In this document: positions 26,607-35,435 of the stretch, piece by piece
Numbering within the stretch: the first letter of the stretch is position 1
Layout: every line of letters begins with the position of its first letter
DNA from: Legionella lansingensis
GTDB lineage: Bacteria; Pseudomonadota; Gammaproteobacteria; Legionellales; Legionellaceae
Direction of reading: 5' to 3'
NCBI RefSeq assembly: GCF_900187355.1
Contig: NZ_LT906451.1
Location: 744,501 to 808,500, forward strand
DNA: 64,000 nt
The notes under the pieces: generated by a model
Databases searched by the model: none
Told to the model about the DNA's origin: nothing
What the model saw: the letters and a program-made list of their open reading frames with translations, nothing else
Program-made: the position numbers and the translations under genes

Positions 26607-27677
26607 TCATTCAACAACAATATTAGGGAATTTGCCCGCATAATTTAATGGTTTTCTTGCCAGTATGATGGCAGCATGCAAAGCTGTTTTTATGAAAGCA
26701 TTTGCCAATGCATCATCGCCTCGAGCAGTGGGTTTTCCTTCATCAGAGTGAGCTTGGATACGCCTGTCTAATGGCAGTTGTCCGAGCAGAGGTAACGAAA
26801 AAGATTGACTCAATCGTTCAGCCCCGCCTGTGCCAAAAATTGCTTCCTGATGACCACATTGCTGACAGATATGTATTGCCATATTTTCCACAATGCCCAA
26901 GACATCAATATTGGTGCGCGCAAACATTTTAATTGCTTTTTGTGCATCCAGGGTAGCGACGTTTTGTGGGGTGGTGACCACGATGGCTCCGGTCACTGGA
27001 ATTTTTTGCACGAGACTTAATTGAATATCACCTGTGCCTGGTGGTAAATCAATCAATAAATAATCCAGCTCATCCCAGAGCGTTAGATCAAGCATTTGTA
27101 TCAGGGATTTTGCAAGCATCGGGCCTCGCCAAATCAACGCTTCATTGCTGTCAGTCAAATAACCTATGGACATGGCTTTAATACCATGTGCTGCTACGGG
27201 CAAATAATGATCATCTTTTACCGTGACAGGATTTGTTTTTCCTAACATCAGCGGAACGCTTGGCCCATAAATATCTGCATCTAGAATACCGACTTTAGCT
27301 CCTGCGCGTGCTAATGCTATGGCTAAGTTGACAACAACTGTTGATTTGCCCACGCCACCTTTGCCTGAAGCGATTGCTATCGTATTTTTCACTCCCTTCA
27401 AACTTTTACCGACCATTTGTGTTTGATGTGCTTTTATAAAAAAATTCGCAGAGAGGCTGATTTGATGATGAGGAAGTGCATGCTTTAGTTCTTCTGTCAG
27501 AAGGGGGAGTAAACTATGTTTTAGAAAATTGGTGGGAAAACCGGCCTTTAATGTGAGCTCTATTTTATTCACTTGAACGTTGATTTCAGGATGTAAACCC
27601 ATCTCTTGAGCTGTTAATTCAAGATCTGGAGCCTTAACTTGGGATAATACCTCAGTGATGATGCCTTCTATTTTCAT
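26607..27677 (-). CDS. apbC: Iron-sulfur cluster carrier protein (Mrp/ApbC)
   Basis: A 356-residue P-loop ATPase that carries 4Fe-4S clusters to target enzymes. The N-terminal ~80 residues are a degenerate MIP18-like domain. The deviant Walker A motif GKGGVGKS is at residues 105-112, followed by LDADIYGPSVP and LIDLPPGTGD. The cluster-binding Cys-x-x-Cys is in CQQCGHQEAIFG (about residue 270). Length is typical. It stands alone between repeats. Confidence 0.94.
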   Translation of the reverse strand: MKIEGIITEVLSQVKAPDLELTAQEMGLHPEINVQVNKIELTLKAGFPTNFLKHSLLPLLTEELKHALPHHQISLSANFFIKAHQTQMVGKSLKGVKNTIAIASGKGGVGKSTVVVNLAIALARAGAKVGILDADIYGPSVPLMLGKTNPVTVKDDHYLPVAAHGIKAMSIGYLTDSNEALIWRGPMLAKSLIQMLDLTLWDELDYLLIDLPPGTGDIQLSLVQKIPVTGAIVVTTPQNVATLDAQKAIKMFARTNIDVLGIVENMAIHICQQCGHQEAIFGTGGAERLSQSFSLPLLGQLPLDRRIQAHSDEGKPTARGDDALANAFIKTALHAAIILARKPLNYAGKFPNIVVE

Positions 27678-27727
27678 GGAACATCCGGCGTTTTATTAAA
27701 GGAAAGATCATACCTCAGTCTGGGATT

Positions 27728-28020
27728 CACTGCTATTAAGTTAAGAAAATCGATTCCCCGCGGCATCCATCTGAATCTTCTATGTATCTCTGAAACCCCG
27801 CCCACCTCTGCTCTCCGACGTCCCGCGGCTTGTCCGCGGGATCCAGGAGCACTGCACTAAAAGACTGGACTCCGCGGTGATCCCGGATCGAGTCCGGGAG
27901 CGGGGCGTAGGCAGAGATGTGATCAAGACAGCGGGGTCCATGAAGGTGCCTGAGAACATGGATACCGTGGTCAAGCCACGGTAATTCGAGGCACTAAAAT
28001 TCCTTAACTTAATGGCAGTG
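27728..28020. repeat. Expanded class I palindromic element (mosaic)
   Basis: The outer ends CACTGCTATTAAGTTAAG (27728) and CTTAACTTAATGGCAGTG (28003-28020) are near-perfect inverted repeats. The 255-base interior holds several core palindromes: TCCCGCGGCTTGTCCGCGGGA near 27821, ATCCCGGATCGAGTCCGGGA near 27881, and ATACCGTGGTCAAGCCACGGTAAT near 27962. This looks like repeated insertion of core units within one element and fills nearly the whole gap between apbC and the GDSL gene. Confidence 0.78.
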
Positions 28021-28030
28021 AGTCAATGGA

Positions 28031-29428
28031 TTAGTGCCATTGGAACCATGACATCGGGTTAAGAGATGACATCTCGGTATCATTATGCTCTTCATGCTCC
28101 AATTTCTTTTGCTCAAGCTCTTGCATCGCTTCAACTAAAAAAGGATTTTTCGAAATGAGCTTTCCTTCTTGATTAATCCATCCCATTTCTACAAGCACGT
28201 CGCGGGTACGACAACCTTTTTCATTCAAAGCATGGTCCAGGATCATCTCAAGGGTCAGTTTAGGATTTTTATAACCAATATTCGATTCTCTCCAAAAACT
28301 AAACCAACCGCGCAAATCATCTTCCCAACGTTGCCCATAGTTTTCTTTGAACTGTTCCAATAAGGTTTCATGAGGGGCAGAAAAATTGTATTTCTTGCTG
28401 TATTCCTCATAATATTTTTCAGCAATCAGTTCATGAACGTAGGCGGTAGGATGTACGTCATCCCAAAACATATAGCCTGGGGCAGGCGAGGTATCATTTG
28501 TTTTGTCTAACTCGAAATCATCTGACTTTGTATAAGGGGTTCGTAGTTTTTTGGGATCTAATTTATATTTTTCTGGGTGCTCGTATGCATCATGGAAAAA
28601 TGTATTGACATCAAAAATGTCAATTGAACAATCCGGGTATGCTTCCTTGAGTCTAGCAACCTTTTCTGCTAATAACTCATTAAAATAGTCTGAAACTTCG
28701 CGAGCATTTTGCTGCTCTTCCTTACTTTGTGCCTGAAAACGAGGAGTGAGAGACAAATCAGGAAGATTAAAGAGAACAAAATTCTCATAGCCGTTCTTGA
28801 TCAATTCTTCTAGGTTTTTAAGTCGCGCTGCAACTGCTTTTTCTGCTGCTTCTTTGGTTGGCTTTTCATTAACGGTCATTAAATCATTTGCCCCAGACCA
28901 TTCTGTGATTAAGGTTTGCTTTTTATGTTCTGGGGGAATTCCTCTTGCCTTATCGTCCTGAAGAAGCAAATTACGTTTTTCATCAAGCGTAGCCAGAATT
29001 TTCTCTGTGGCTAAGAGTTTGAGATTAGCAGTTAGCCTTCCTGAATAGTCATAAGAAGTTAATCCGCCTTCCGTGTAATATCTGATAAAATCTTGGTTTT
29101 TGAATTTTGTTTGGCGGTAATCACCAAGGTTAAAATCGTCGTGCAGGGGTTTTTCTACGCTTTCGTCGTGATCAATAATCGCATCAGAGATATCTGTAGA
29201 ATCCTTACCTTGACGTTTGAGCTCCTTAATAATGGCTTCTTCAGCGACGTCATTACCAAAGTCTTTGTCCCATACGTAACCATTGGTAAACGATCCCTTT
29301 GGTGATTTGCCTTTTAAACCACTAATACCATCCATGGGGATCACACCCCCCAATTTCCTATGATTCATAAATCCGGTATCAGACAAACTATCGCCCATGT
29401 CAACAAAATAGTGAATTGGTCTAGGCAT
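28031..29428 (-). CDS. GDSL/SGNH-family hydrolase with C-terminal extension, candidate phospholipase effector
   Basis: A 465-residue hydrolase. The catalytic set is complete: nucleophile Ser14 in DMGDSLSDTG, oxyanion Asn181 in SGAND, and the Asp323-x-x-His326 pair in WDDVHPTAYV. Legionella has several GDSL lysophospholipase/acyltransferases (PlaA, PlaC, PlaD), and this belongs to that broad group. It has no signal peptide. About 120 extra residues follow the catalytic core, ending in a Glu-rich block (AMQELEQKKLEHEEHND) and PMSWFQWH, as in Dot/Icm-secreted proteins. ATG 29428 is chosen because GGGGA precedes it; an upstream in-frame start at 29455 lacks such a site. Secretion is inferred. Confidence 0.8.
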   Translation of the reverse strand: MPRPIHYFVDMGDSLSDTGFMNHRKLGGVIPMDGISGLKGKSPKGSFTNGYVWDKDFGNDVAEEAIIKELKRQGKDSTDISDAIIDHDESVEKPLHDDFNLGDYRQTKFKNQDFIRYYTEGGLTSYDYSGRLTANLKLLATEKILATLDEKRNLLLQDDKARGIPPEHKKQTLITEWSGANDLMTVNEKPTKEAAEKAVAARLKNLEELIKNGYENFVLFNLPDLSLTPRFQAQSKEEQQNAREVSDYFNELLAEKVARLKEAYPDCSIDIFDVNTFFHDAYEHPEKYKLDPKKLRTPYTKSDDFELDKTNDTSPAPGYMFWDDVHPTAYVHELIAEKYYEEYSKKYNFSAPHETLLEQFKENYGQRWEDDLRGWFSFWRESNIGYKNPKLTLEMILDHALNEKGCRTRDVLVEMGWINQEGKLISKNPFLVEAMQELEQKKLEHEEHNDTEMSSLNPMSWFQWH

Positions 29429-29631
29429 ATTATTTCCCCAATCGATGACGATCAAAATGATGTTATTGTAAGAGAATGATACTTAAGGGAGTATTAATAG
29501 CACAAAGTTAATTCATTAAGCAAAATAATATTTCACTATTATTGCCTAAAAAGAAGGGAGGAAATGGGTCCATACTTATATTTATGGTAGGAACGTAGAT
29601 GCATTTTCTGCAATAGGAGCTGGGGGACGCT

Positions 29632-32124
29632 ATGATAAAAATGATATCACTACACCTCAAGTTTCTTAAATATGCCTTATTCATTTGTAGTATCTTGCTC
29701 CCTTCAGCCATTCTTGCGGCATCTGAAAATATTCCTTCAGTAGCTCGTTTAAGTTATATAAAAGGAGTTGTCAGTTTTTCTCCCGCAGGGATTAAAAAAT
29801 GGGTCAATGTTAGTCTTAATCGTCCTTTGGTTATTGGCGATCAATTATGGGCAGATATTGATGCTCTTGTGGAATTACAATTGGGCACCGCAGTGATTCG
29901 TATTGGGGATCAAACCAGTTTAAAAATCCTAAATCTCAATAACAAGATTGGTCAATTTCAGCAAACCAATGGTATGTTGGGTCTAAGTATCCGGCCTGCA
30001 AATGCTAATCGACGCTATGAAATTGATACCCCCAATTTAGCCTTCACCGCAACCCAATCGGGTTATTATCGGATAGATGTAGATAGTAAAAAAGATGTCA
30101 CTGTTGTGACTGTTCGCAATGGACGAGCCGAGGTTTATGGCAAGAGTGCTTCATTCACAATTAAGAAAGGCCAATCTTGTCGTTTTACTGGGAATAATTT
30201 GCAAGGGCGTCAATGTTCTGCCATAGGTCCTACTGATGATTTTGATCGCTTCGGTCTTGAGCGTGATCGTCGAGCTCTAAAAACAGTTAGCATTAAGTAT
30301 GTTTCTCCAGCATTAATTGGTTATGAGGATCTAGAACAGTATGGCACATGGAAGGTAGTTAAAACCTATGGTCGTGTTTGGGTTCCTCGAGTAGAGGTTT
30401 CAAACTGGGCTCCTTACAGAACAGGACGTTGGATATGGCTTACTCAATGGGGATGGACTTGGGTTGATGATCAACCTTGGGGTTTTGCGCCGTTTCATTA
30501 TGGACGCTGGATACATATTCAAAATCGATGGGCTTGGGTACCTGGCCCACGACAATTTGCGCCAGTTTATGCTCCCGCTTTAGTAGCCTTTGTTGGCGGT
30601 CGACAATTTAATTTACAGCTTGGGAGAACGTCTGCTATCGCTTGGTTCCCGCTTGCTCCGGGTGAGGTGTATTTCCCACCTTATCAAGTAAATCGTAATT
30701 ATTTTCTTCAGGTAAATATCAGTAATACTCAAATTAATCAAACGATTGTCAATAATGTTTACAATTCTCCAAATGTTAATATTGCTTATCAAAATTTGCA
30801 GGTGACGAATAGTATCACTGCTGTACCTACCCCCACTTTTGTTCAATCTAATCCTGTTGAAAATGCAGTTGTGCAAGTTTCTCCTGAAACAATAGCAGCA
30901 GCTCCAAAGTCACCTGTTGCGGCAGTCTTGCCCGAGGCGATTAGCGTGCAAGGAGGGACCCAAACAGCTACTACGGCTCCCAGCAGCGAAATACTAAGTG
31001 AACAAACGGTGGTGAAATCCGAACCACCTGCTGCCTCACCATCATTTACCCAGGAACAACAATTGCTTGCGAATGATCCTGGTAAACCGTTAACCTCTGA
31101 GCAAATAGAGGGATTGGCTACTCAACCAGACGGCTCTGCTCAACCTTCTCCGGAAACGACGCAGCCGCAGGCACAACCTACCGAACAACCCACTACTCAG
31201 CCGGTTCAACAGGCTCCTGAAGTTCAACAAGCTCCTGAAGTTCAACAAGCTCCTGAGGTTCAACAAGCTCCTGAGGTTCAACAAGCTCCTGAAGTTCAAC
31301 AGGCTCCTGAGGTTCAACAGGCTCCTGAAGTTCAACAGGCTCCTGAGGTTCAACAGGCTCCTGAGGTTCAACAGGCTCCTGAAGTTCAACAGGCTCCTGA
31401 AGTTCAACAGGCTCCTGAAGTTCAACAGGCTCCTGAAGTTCAACAGGCTCCTGAAGTTCAACAGGCTCCTGAAGTTCAACAGGCTCCTGAAGTTCAACAG
31501 GCTCCTGAAGTTCAACAGGCTCCTGAAGTTCAACAGGCTCCTGAAGTTCAACAGGCTCCTGAAGTTCAACAGGCTCCTGAAGTTCAACAGGCTCCTGAAG
31601 TTCAACAGGCTCCTGAAGTTCAACAGGCTCCTGAAGTTCAACAGGCTCCTGAGGTTCAACAAGCTCCTGAGGTTCAACAGGCTCCTGAAGTTCAACAGGC
31701 TCCTGAAGTTCAACAGGCTCCTGAAGTTCAACAGGCTCCTGAAGTTCAACAGGCTCCTGAGGTTCAACAGGCTCCTGAGGTTCAACAAGCTCCTGAGGTT
31801 CAACAAGCTCCTGAGGTTCAACAAGCTCCTGAGGTTCAACAGGCTCCTGAAGTTCAACAGGCTCCTGAAGCTCAGCTACTCCCTCAGCAAATGACTCCAA
31901 AACGACACCAAGTCGCTCAGCAAATACCTCCAGAATTATACCAAGAACCAGAAGTGCAGGATGCTCCACAAGTGGAGGGAACACCTAAGATTGAGCAGAA
32001 TAATTCACCTAAAATGCAATTGATAAACCCGCAAAAAATCCCAAAAGTACCCACAATTCCTGAAATTCAGCAAAATGCTTCTCCTGAAGTACAACAAGAG
32101 CCTGCAGTGGTGAAGCATTTTTAA
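29632..32124 (+). CDS. FecR-domain/DUF6600 secreted protein with a long QQAPEV repeat tract
   Basis: An 830-residue exported protein. The N-terminal signal peptide ends about residue 31 (LLPSAILAAS). A FecR-like domain follows (VARLSYIKGVVSFSPAG, IRIGDQTSLKI, VVTVRNGRAEVYG). Next is an aromatic DUF6600-like region with repeated WxxW units (RTGRWIWLTQWGWTWVDD, RWAWVPGPR) around residues 255-310. A Pro/Gln-rich linker leads to 37 tandem six-residue units QQAPEV (residues about 526-747) and a Pro/Gln-rich tail. The repeat part is probably an extended surface or cell-wall-spanning stalk. Repeat number should vary between isolates. The function of the family is unknown. Confidence 0.85.
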   Translation: MIKMISLHLKFLKYALFICSILLPSAILAASENIPSVARLSYIKGVVSFSPAGIKKWVNVSLNRPLVIGDQLWADIDALVELQLGTAVIRIGDQTSLKILNLNNKIGQFQQTNGMLGLSIRPANANRRYEIDTPNLAFTATQSGYYRIDVDSKKDVTVVTVRNGRAEVYGKSASFTIKKGQSCRFTGNNLQGRQCSAIGPTDDFDRFGLERDRRALKTVSIKYVSPALIGYEDLEQYGTWKVVKTYGRVWVPRVEVSNWAPYRTGRWIWLTQWGWTWVDDQPWGFAPFHYGRWIHIQNRWAWVPGPRQFAPVYAPALVAFVGGRQFNLQLGRTSAIAWFPLAPGEVYFPPYQVNRNYFLQVNISNTQINQTIVNNVYNSPNVNIAYQNLQVTNSITAVPTPTFVQSNPVENAVVQVSPETIAAAPKSPVAAVLPEAISVQGGTQTATTAPSSEILSEQTVVKSEPPAASPSFTQEQQLLANDPGKPLTSEQIEGLATQPDGSAQPSPETTQPQAQPTEQPTTQPVQQAPEVQQAPEVQQAPEVQQAPEVQQAPEVQQAPEVQQAPEVQQAPEVQQAPEVQQAPEVQQAPEVQQAPEVQQAPEVQQAPEVQQAPEVQQAPEVQQAPEVQQAPEVQQAPEVQQAPEVQQAPEVQQAPEVQQAPEVQQAPEVQQAPEVQQAPEVQQAPEVQQAPEVQQAPEVQQAPEVQQAPEVQQAPEVQQAPEVQQAPEVQQAPEVQQAPEVQQAPEAQLLPQQMTPKRHQVAQQIPPELYQEPEVQDAPQVEGTPKIEQNNSPKMQLINPQKIPKVPTIPEIQQNASPEVQQEPAVVKHF
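31207..31872 (+). repeat. 37 tandem copies of an 18-bp coding repeat
   Basis: Perfectly phased 18-bp units (CAACAGGCTCCTGAAGTT) run for 666 bp. Units differ only at synonymous third positions (CAG/CAA, GAA/GAG), except the last, which reads QQAPEA. The unit length is a multiple of three, so copy-number change would keep the frame. Long frames on the other strand here are by-products of the repeat. Confidence 0.97.
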
Positions 32125-32159
32125 AAGTGCGCAGAATTTATGCAGGATCCAGTCTTATC

Positions 32160-35100
32160 TTAAATTGGGCTGGATTCAAATCGGGTGGTCGCCTCTTGAC
32201 TATAGTCCCATTCTAACCATTTCCCGGTTGCTAAATAATATAAACCGCAACGTATAGGAAGGTTAGAGTTGCTGGCAAACAAATAGGCATATTCATGCAC
32301 TTGCTTGCGATGTGCATCTTGTGCGTCTTCCTCGTCACTTCCTGTTTTGAAGTCTATGATCCAACGTTGACCGTTGTAGATAAATGTTCGGTCAACTACA
32401 CGCGTTTTTACCTCTCCTTGCTCAGTAACTAATAAGGCATATTCATTGGCTTCTTCTGTATGGGCTTGGATGAGCCACTGGCCCTTCGGGTCACGAAATA
32501 AGGTCGCTATTTGGTTCTTTAGTAGCTTGAGAGTTTCGTCTAACTCATCTTGCGCAAAACCTAGCATTCTCAAATGGTTGGTAACCATCGACCAAGGTAA
32601 TGCTTGGTCATTTTGTGGGTGATAATCGCAAATCCATTGCAATAGTTCATGAGCAACGACCCCTATTTGTCGGGCATGATTAAGAAAGGGGATTAATGTC
32701 GTTTTGTTTATCACAGTAGACAAAGTTTCTTGTTGTGAATAAAAATGATTAGGTAATTTATAAAGTGGGGGCAAAGTCTCTTTCGCTGCTTCATTCTCTG
32801 ATTTGTCTGCTGCGCTTGAGAATTCTTGATTTAGCAGTCTGCGAAAGCTTCCCACTGTTTCTCTTTCTGTATAGTCAAAAAGATAGAGTCGTTTTTTAGT
32901 GCGCGTAATGGCCACATAAAGTAATCGTTGTAACTCGTAATGACTTTTTTCAGCATCGATTTTTGCAAGATAGTTATAGAGTAAACAATGCTCACGATGC
33001 GAGGCTTTTATTGGAGAAACCAGCAATAAGTCATTCTCAGATGAAGGGAATTTTAACCAGCGTAATAAAGGATTATCCGCTGTTTGGCTTTTGGCGCTTA
33101 GCCCTGGCAAAATAACGCAATCAAATTCCAACCCTTTGGATTTATGAATTGTCATGACTTGCAGGCGAGAAGGGTTAGTGCGTTTTGAGTATAGCTGACT
33201 AAATTCGCTATTTAATTCTTCCAGGTTAGGGTATTGCCCTTTGTTGGCAAAACGCTCGAGCAATAGCCAAAATTGCTCTAGATCAGCTTGTTGCACCGCA
33301 TCCAGGATTTTCTCCCCATGTAACTCTCTAAACGTCTCACAGACCCAGTCGACTAGAGATTGATAATGTCGTCGAGCCAAAGCATTGTGAAGAATTGTAT
33401 GAACAAATTGTAATCGCATACGGCTTTCATCGGTGAGAGGAAGTTTTTCCAGATGATCTAGGGCATAAAGGATGGATTTCTTTTTATTAAAATTAGCGAT
33501 TGCGTGTAATTCAGAAAGAGATAGTCCACAAAACGGGCTTCTTAACAAAGCTAGCCAAGCCAAGCGATTACCGGGCAAAAGAAGCGCCTGTGTTAAAGAC
33601 CATAGATCACGCAGATGAGGTAGCTTGGAAAGGAGGTCAATCTCCATCCCTTGGAAAGGTATTTGCTGTGCTCGTAATGTGCGTGTGATTTCAGTTAACT
33701 GGGTGCGCGAGCGAACAAGGATAGCAATTTGATCTTGAGGATACTTTTTTAGTTCATGCGCCGCCAATTTGGCAACTGCTTCTGCTTCAGCAAGACGATT
33801 GCTAAATTGATAGGCTTCTACACAGCTGTTTTCACAAGCAGGCAGGACATTAACTGAGGTATGAAAGGAAATAGCACCGGATTCGATATTATCCAGTTTG
33901 GGAAAAATCGAGTGAAACTGCTGATTTATCCAATCAACGATGGTAGCTGTCGAGCGGAAATTGCAACATAGCTCTAAACTTGTCAGGCGTACAGGTCCTA
34001 TTCCTTGCTGTTTGGCTTTTAGAAAAAGACCGACTTCCGCTTGTCTAAAACGATAGATGGACTGCATTGGATCGCCCACAACAAAAAGGGTTCGACCGTC
34101 ATCTGGCTGCCAACCACAGACCAATTTAGTTAGTAAGTGGAATTGCGAAATGGATGTATCTTGAAATTCATCGATTAGAAGATGATTAATACGACTATCG
34201 AAATAGAGTGCAAGATCGGTTGGCTCATCTTCTTCACCTAGCGCAAATAATGCTTGCTGAGAAACCGCTGTAAAGTCAACTTCATTATATTCATTAAACC
34301 TAAGATGCAGGTGACCGACCAAGAGCGGTAATAAGGAAAATAAAGCTTGTAGCGTGGCCCATTGCTCGGGATCGTAATGAGGGAGTGGGAGGTCTTTAAT
34401 TTTTAAGAGTGCGGCAAGAAAATCAGGTTGTTCGTTGAGTTTCGTCAATAATTCGCTACTTTCCGACTTAAGTTTGTCGTATAGCTTATCTTCGCAGATT
34501 CCTCGTTTAAGACCCACCCAGTGATCAAATTTTTTGCGTAACTCGTCTTCTGCAGTTAATAGTAGACTTGCTAGGCCAATTGCCTGCAGCCTGTTCAACG
34601 CATCAAAATTAAGCCAGTCTCGCAGTACGTAGCGTGGTGATTGCGGGTTTGCTTCAATTTCGGCCATTTGTCGGGCAAGCGCACAAAGTTCTGTTCGCCA
34701 TGCAAAAGGAACGGTATTTTTAAAACGGGTTAACTCATGTTGTTCAATGATGCTAAGCATTTGCTCGAAAGTAGCTTGGCTTTGATCACGGGCGATATAG
34801 AGGGAAGCTAGCCACTGATCTCGCTTGGCTAACAAATCGCTCAGCAAATCCAATAAATTATCTTGGCGGTTGTCCAAATGCCCCAATAAAATCTTTAATG
34901 GTTGATGGAAATTAGCGTCAGTCAAGGCATATTCGAAACAGGAACGAGCAGCAGCTTGGTAGTGGGACTCTGGTTTTTCAGTCACTTGAGCGTAGGGAAT
35001 TTGTTTATCTTGTAAAGGAATTGCCTGATTGATCGCTTGACATAGCGCATCAATTGTCATTATTCGTAAGCGCGCAGGCTGTATTAGTAGCTGCCATCCT

Positions 35101-35402
35101 AATTGCTCACATCGAGCCAACGCTTGTATAGCGTAGTCATGAGTTTGTTGTTGATGCGAGGAGGTAGGGGTATAGCCATCGGCCGCTCGCTTTAGTGCCA
35201 ATAAAATGCGTTCGCGCATTTCACTTGCCGCTTTGCGGGTGAACGTTAGGGCAACGATTTCTTCCGGTACGTTAACTGTTGCTAGCAGTCTCAAATACCG
35301 CTGGGTTAACAGTTCTGTTTTGCCCGAACCTGCCGGTGCTTGCACAATAAAAGAGCGGCGCGGGTCAGTGGCTTGTTCTCGCTGTTTGCTATCCTGAAGC
35401 AT
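32160..35402 (-). CDS. AddA/RecB-like UvrD-family helicase-nuclease
   Basis: A 1080-residue ATP-dependent DNA repair helicase. The Walker A motif APAGSGKTELL lies near residue 25, followed by TFTRKAASEMRER (motif Ia), LLIDEFQDTSISQF (Walker B), VGDPMQSIYRFRQAE (motif III), TIHKSKGLEFDCVILPG (motif V) and YVAITRTKKRLYLFD (motif VI). The C-terminal nuclease core WIIDFKTG fits a PD-(D/E)xK domain. This order matches AddA, or a RecB-like subunit, of a double-strand-break end-processing enzyme. The partner subunit (AddB-like) is not next to it in this window. Which of the two families applies is not certain. Confidence 0.85.
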   Translation of the reverse strand: MLQDSKQREQATDPRRSFIVQAPAGSGKTELLTQRYLRLLATVNVPEEIVALTFTRKAASEMRERILLALKRAADGYTPTSSHQQQTHDYAIQALARCEQLGWQLLIQPARLRIMTIDALCQAINQAIPLQDKQIPYAQVTEKPESHYQAAARSCFEYALTDANFHQPLKILLGHLDNRQDNLLDLLSDLLAKRDQWLASLYIARDQSQATFEQMLSIIEQHELTRFKNTVPFAWRTELCALARQMAEIEANPQSPRYVLRDWLNFDALNRLQAIGLASLLLTAEDELRKKFDHWVGLKRGICEDKLYDKLKSESSELLTKLNEQPDFLAALLKIKDLPLPHYDPEQWATLQALFSLLPLLVGHLHLRFNEYNEVDFTAVSQQALFALGEEDEPTDLALYFDSRINHLLIDEFQDTSISQFHLLTKLVCGWQPDDGRTLFVVGDPMQSIYRFRQAEVGLFLKAKQQGIGPVRLTSLELCCNFRSTATIVDWINQQFHSIFPKLDNIESGAISFHTSVNVLPACENSCVEAYQFSNRLAEAEAVAKLAAHELKKYPQDQIAILVRSRTQLTEITRTLRAQQIPFQGMEIDLLSKLPHLRDLWSLTQALLLPGNRLAWLALLRSPFCGLSLSELHAIANFNKKKSILYALDHLEKLPLTDESRMRLQFVHTILHNALARRHYQSLVDWVCETFRELHGEKILDAVQQADLEQFWLLLERFANKGQYPNLEELNSEFSQLYSKRTNPSRLQVMTIHKSKGLEFDCVILPGLSAKSQTADNPLLRWLKFPSSENDLLLVSPIKASHREHCLLYNYLAKIDAEKSHYELQRLLYVAITRTKKRLYLFDYTERETVGSFRRLLNQEFSSAADKSENEAAKETLPPLYKLPNHFYSQQETLSTVINKTTLIPFLNHARQIGVVAHELLQWICDYHPQNDQALPWSMVTNHLRMLGFAQDELDETLKLLKNQIATLFRDPKGQWLIQAHTEEANEYALLVTEQGEVKTRVVDRTFIYNGQRWIIDFKTGSDEEDAQDAHRKQVHEYAYLFASNSNLPIRCGLYYLATGKWLEWDYSQEATTRFESSPI

Positions 35403-35435
35403 GAATGCTCCTTACTCTAAAGTAACTACTCGCCC

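Noticed and set aside
31207-31872. CRISPR-like regular repeats
   Set aside because: Units are contiguous with no unique spacers, coding and in phase with the protein; no cas genes nearby.
31090-31984. Two long antisense frames (about 255-263 residues) opposite the tandem repeat
   Set aside because: They arise because an 18-bp repeat lacking stops in one frame lacks them in several. Composition is pure repeat, with no ribosome-binding site or independent domain.
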